NCBI GenBank assembly: GCA_024640845.1
Contig: JAHEEE010000005.1
Coordinates: forward strand, 28,922 to 92,921
Source: Myxococcales bacterium
Lineage (GTDB): Bacteria > Myxococcota_A > Polyangia > Polyangiales > Houyiibacteriaceae
Direction of reading: 5' to 3'
DNA length: 64,000 bases
Shown here piece after piece: positions 60,894 through 64,000 of the stretch (its first letter is position 1; each line of letters starts with the position of its first letter). Below the pieces are notes generated by a model. That model made no database searches. It saw nothing but the letters and a program-made list of their open reading frames with translations, and was not told where the DNA came from. Position numbers and translations under genes: made by a program.

Positions 60894-61571
60894 ATGGATA
60901 GGGGAAGCCTGCTGAAGATCGCGGTCGCTGCGGCCGTGGCTGCCCTCTTCGCGTGGGTGTATGCCAGCGGCGCGTACGAGCAGTTCGATCCGGCGGCGAT
61001 GCGTGATTGGATTCGCGCAGCCGGTCCATGGGGCGCGCTCCTCTTCATCGCGTCCTACTCCTGCTTACAGCCCTTCGGCGTCAATGGCCTGGTTTTCCTG
61101 CTTAGTGCGCCCCTGATCTGGAGTCCTACCGAGGCGTTTTTCCTCAACTGGTTCGGGACCGTCGGCACGGGGCTCTTTTCGTACGCTGGCGCTCGCTTCA
61201 TGGTGCGAGATTGGCTTCAGGAACGGCTGCCGCGGCGCGTTCGCCGCTTCGATGAGCGTCTCCGCACGAACGGGTTTCGAACCGTATTGCTCCTTCGTCT
61301 GGTCTTCTACACGACCCCATCGGTGCAATGGGCGCTCGGCGTGTCGCGCGTTCGCTTCGTTCCGTTTCTGTTCGCGTCCATTCTCGGCGTCGCACCGTTC
61401 ACACTTGGGACCACGCTCGTGGGCATCCGTGTCGCCGAATGGATCGAGAAGAACCCCGTCGCGACTTGGCCCTGGGAGCAGATTTGGCCCGCGGTCATCG
61501 CAGCCACCGTCGTCATCGTCACGCTCGGGGTGTTCTTGCTACGGAAGTGGCGGAAGACTGCGGTGGAGTGA
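60894..61571 (+). CDS. TVP38/TMEM64 (VTT-domain) membrane protein
   Basis: A 225-residue protein with about five membrane segments and the SNARE-associated (VTT/DedA-like) layout: AGPWGALLFIASYSCLQPFGV, re-entrant loop region, FDERLRTNGFRTVLLLRLVFYTTPSVQWALGV and a C-terminal anchor. The family affects membrane lipid and protein homeostasis. It is divergent from the sterol reductase by about 90 bases. Confidence 0.85.
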   Translation: MDRGSLLKIAVAAAVAALFAWVYASGAYEQFDPAAMRDWIRAAGPWGALLFIASYSCLQPFGVNGLVFLLSAPLIWSPTEAFFLNWFGTVGTGLFSYAGARFMVRDWLQERLPRRVRRFDERLRTNGFRTVLLLRLVFYTTPSVQWALGVSRVRFVPFLFASILGVAPFTLGTTLVGIRVAEWIEKNPVATWPWEQIWPAVIAATVVIVTLGVFLLRKWRKTAVE

Positions 61572-61585
61572 GGAGGATTGGCATC

Positions 61586-63616
61586 TCAGGGACAACGTGC
61601 ATCCACGTCCCTGGCGATGGCTTGCACCCAGGGATCACGGGCGCTCTGCTCGTTCGACAATAGCCGTGCCAACTGCTGCTGCGCGGCTGCTCTCTCCCCC
61701 TCGCTTCCGAGCCGCAGGGCGAGCTCGATCCCGATCAGGGCGGTCTCGCGCGATTGTCCCGAGTAGCGGGCCCAGGCAAGTGCCTCTTTGGCCTCGGTCT
61801 CGTCGCAAGCCGCGAGCGCGGCCATCGCGCGGTAAAGCTCGATCGAGGTGAAGCCGCGGTACGTCGCAGCTGCCCGCGAAAGCTGCCGATACGCCTCCCG
61901 TGCAGCCTCACGTTCGGAGTGCGACTGAAACATGCGAACGCCCGCAAGCTGATCCCTACGCGCAAGCGGTCTGAGCGTGCGAAGTCCTTGGATCCAACCT
62001 CGGATTGCGCTCGAGCTCCGGTGCTCGCCGACCCAACCGAGCTCACGCTCGATCTCGGCATCCTCTATCTCAGGCTCGAGCAAGCGCCCCACGCGATACC
62101 CAGGTCCGATGACCGTAAGTGGGATCAGTGTCTCCGAGGCTCCCCGATGAACGAACAGAGATTGACGGTCTTGTACCTGCGCGAGCAACCAGTCTGGCGA
62201 GCGCCAAAGGTGTTCGACGGCGGCTGCCTGTCCCGCTTTCGTGTGGTCCACCACCACAGCGTTGGCCGAGTACTCTTCCAAGAGCGCTTGAAGCGCTTGC
62301 GGGTCGCTGAAGCTGTTCGCGACCTTCCGAATGAACGCAGGCCCATAGAAAGGAACGCGGCCGTCGACGAGGAAGCGCCCATTCGGAACCGCGAACATCA
62401 GCGGCCAGCTCTCCTGTATCGGCGCCATGATGCGCGGCTCCTCCAAGTGCTCCCTGATGACGGCAGCTACAGCGAAGGGATGGCCGAGTCGCGGCTCTCC
62501 GAAGCCATACGGCACGAAAGGCTCGAGCCTCGGCGCCAACAAGGTCGATCCGAGCACGGCACATCCGAGGGATGCTGACACCAGACGCCGTGAATCGCGA
62601 ATCCATGCGATTCGCGAAAGCCCCGCACCAATGAAAGGTGCCGTGAACAAGAGTTGATGCGCGACGAATCGAATCGAGCGAAAGGCCATGAGACTCACGA
62701 CGACGCAGAAGACCCCGTATGCCAGGCCATAGCGGCTCGCGCGGGTTACCGGGCGCAGCGCGAACAAGGCGAGGAGCGCGGCGACCACGGGGCCGAGCAG
62801 TAGGTAGAGTGGATGCTCCGGTCTCCACGGCGACCATTCCGTAACCACATCACGGTACTCGGGTTGAAACACGTGAGCAATGGCGTCGGTGACGATCTCG
62901 ACTCCGAATGGCGTACAAGCCGTTGCGGCAAGCTGAGCGACGAGCAGCGCTAGCATATTTCGGAACGCGTGGGTGCGAAACGAGAACGCCAGAAAAAGTC
63001 CGGTGATGAGAATGCCGAGCAGGTGAGAGCCATGCATGTTCACCCACACGATCTGCATGAGGCCAAGGACCAGGACGACCCAGCGCTTCGTCCGCGGCTG
63101 CAAACGTTCAGCGTACAGCTCACTGATGCCCAACAGAAGGAGTGCAAGAAAGAGGAGCCCTACCATTTGAGGGCGCACTGTGAAGCGGATGCGGGCGAGT
63201 GGCGCGAAAAGGATCAGAACCGTCGCGGTCAACGGTGAGGCGAGCTCGCTGTTCATCGAAAGGCGTCGGCCCAACACCACGAGCACGTAGCCGAGCACCG
63301 CTAGCATCAGGCACTTGATCAAAATCAACGCGTTCGGACCAAAGGCGTCGTAGACCAACCAGGTGAGCAGATCGTAACCCCACTCGTAGTTGCTCCACGG
63401 CTGAGGAGCCGGTTTCCAAAACGAGAAGGGGTCGAGCTTTGGTACCGCACCGAGCTCGGCAATGTTCCGCCCCTGTGCGAGGTGCCCGTACGCATCGAGG
63501 CTGTGAAGGGGAAACGCGCCGAACAGAAAGAAGGCGCCGGCGCAGACCCATGCGCTCCAGTTGAGTCTCCCCCGCGACACCGTCCTCATGTTCCTCGGAC
63601 GAAGCGATACGGTCAA
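61586..63616 (-). CDS. GT-C-like polytopic membrane protein
   Basis: A 676-residue protein. Residues 20-380 hold about ten hydrophobic helices, and an early loop has the motif FPLHSLDAYGHLAQGRNIAE with acidic residues as in GT-C glycosyltransferases and mannosyl-phospho-polyprenol users. The C-terminal 300 residues are soluble and helical (EREAAREAYRQLSRAAATYRGF), perhaps TPR-like. The substrate is unknown. It is convergent with the TVP38 gene by about 14 bases. Confidence 0.65.
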   Translation of the reverse strand: MTVSLRPRNMRTVSRGRLNWSAWVCAGAFFLFGAFPLHSLDAYGHLAQGRNIAELGAVPKLDPFSFWKPAPQPWSNYEWGYDLLTWLVYDAFGPNALILIKCLMLAVLGYVLVVLGRRLSMNSELASPLTATVLILFAPLARIRFTVRPQMVGLLFLALLLLGISELYAERLQPRTKRWVVLVLGLMQIVWVNMHGSHLLGILITGLFLAFSFRTHAFRNMLALLVAQLAATACTPFGVEIVTDAIAHVFQPEYRDVVTEWSPWRPEHPLYLLLGPVVAALLALFALRPVTRASRYGLAYGVFCVVVSLMAFRSIRFVAHQLLFTAPFIGAGLSRIAWIRDSRRLVSASLGCAVLGSTLLAPRLEPFVPYGFGEPRLGHPFAVAAVIREHLEEPRIMAPIQESWPLMFAVPNGRFLVDGRVPFYGPAFIRKVANSFSDPQALQALLEEYSANAVVVDHTKAGQAAAVEHLWRSPDWLLAQVQDRQSLFVHRGASETLIPLTVIGPGYRVGRLLEPEIEDAEIERELGWVGEHRSSSAIRGWIQGLRTLRPLARRDQLAGVRMFQSHSEREAAREAYRQLSRAAATYRGFTSIELYRAMAALAACDETEAKEALAWARYSGQSRETALIGIELALRLGSEGERAAAQQQLARLLSNEQSARDPWVQAIARDVDARCP

Positions 63617-63690
63617 GCTTTGGTGGACGGGTCGATGACGCGGCTCGAACCTAGTTCACACCGTGCCTCCGTTCGAATTGGTTGGGTCGT

Positions 63691-63720
63691 ACACGCTGGC
63701 GCTGGCGCTAACGCTGACAC
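63691..63720 (+). repeat. GCTGGC/GCTGAC hexamer array
   Basis: Four hexamer units before the dehalogenase-like gene; its reverse complement is like the array at 55045-55074. Confidence 0.5.
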
Positions 63721-63738
63721 AGGGGTACCCTCGCGGCC

Positions 63739-64000
63739 GTGGAGAGGTTGCCGGCGCCCGATCTTCCCGCGTGGATCGCGAAGGAAGTCCCGTTTACGCG
63801 TTATTGCGCTGACGTAGGCGATGGGCTTCGTATGCACGTCATGGAGACGGGGCGTGGGCTTCCCGTACTCATGGTGCACGGAAACCCGACGTGGGGCTTC
63901 CTCTACCGCAAGGTCGCGATGTGCCTCCAAGGTCAGGGGCTGCGCGTGATCATGCCGGACTTGATCGGGTTCGGGCTCAGCGACAAGCCGCGCGACTTCG
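63739..64000 (+). CDS. haloalkane dehalogenase-like alpha/beta hydrolase, N-terminal part
   Basis: The frame from GTG 63739 runs off the window end (about 87 codons). It contains the haloalkane-dehalogenase/epoxide-hydrolase opening HGNPTWGFLYRKV (Trp as halide ligand candidate) and MPDLIGFGLSDKP. The nucleophile elbow and lid are beyond the window, so the exact activity is open. Confidence 0.8.
   Translation, partial: MERLPAPDLPAWIAKEVPFTRYCADVGDGLRMHVMETGRGLPVLMVHGNPTWGFLYRKVAMCLQGQGLRVIMPDLIGFGLSDKPRDF

Overview
The window is high-GC bacterial DNA with dense, short-spaced genes on both strands and frequent GTG/TTG starts. Many lipoproteins carry a Ser/Asp-rich or Cys-rich tail after the lipobox. 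A eukaryote-type Ser/Thr kinase sits in an operon with an ECF sigma factor, and there is an ERG4/ERG24-type sterol reductase, a heparanase-like GH79, a carotenoid oxygenase and an N-type sulfatase. This mixture is typical of Myxococcota (former Deltaproteobacteria, Polyangiales-like). That assignment is inference from gene content; no rRNA or tRNA gene was found.

Layout. 1-9.3 kb: tail of an SRPBCC gene, a sodium:solute symporter, pta-ackA (minus), and divergently a tandem universal-stress protein translationally coupled to a P2-type cation ATPase. 9.3-16 kb: a DUF1214-like protein overlapping a sulfotransferase, a glutaredoxin-fold lipoprotein, a Cys-rich lipoprotein, an SRPBCC protein, and a REP-associated tyrosine transposase (RAYT) bracketed by a perfect 19-bp inverted repeat. 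Two genes under 60 codons (CPXCG zinc ribbon and Lys-rich protein) lie here. 16-25.9 kb: patatin, PP2C-like remnant, alpha/beta hydrolase, SelO, GST, TPR/cNMP protein, TruC-like pseudouridine synthase, glutamate dehydrogenase. 26-36.7 kb: amidohydrolase, LCAT-like lipase, ArfB, a lipoprotein with a DAGT repeat, GreB-carotenoid oxygenase, then kinase/sigma/small-protein/SRPBCC. 36.7-44.4 kb: GH79 lipoprotein, lactate oxidase/dehydrogenase, and a five-gene minus-strand lipid-type operon (acyl-CoA ligase, SRPBCC-like, DoxX, BtaA-like DUF3419, geranylgeranyl-reductase-like). 44.5-52.3 kb: a broken MBL-fold gene, a large lipoprotein, and SDR, aldo/keto reductase, SDR, epimerase and ThDP-enzyme genes. 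52.3-55.5 kb: two direct copies of a ~400-bp intergenic repeat flanking a beta-propeller/cytochrome gene. 55.5-64 kb: QueD-like, LuxR regulator, sulfatase-OMP pair, sterol reductase, TVP38-like and GT-C-like membrane proteins, and the start of a haloalkane-dehalogenase-like gene.

The most unusual signal is the repeat at 52.4-55.5 kb. Each copy ends in a ~185-nt segment that folds as a long closing stem (P1, 25-27 bp) enclosing two hairpins (P2, P3). The two copies differ by several paired, compensatory substitutions. Deviations from Watson-Crick pairing that I traced in the stems are mostly G-U if the + strand is read as RNA, which suggests a structured RNA or a structure-dependent mobile element rather than junk. 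All functional calls were made by eye from translated motifs; no database search was run.
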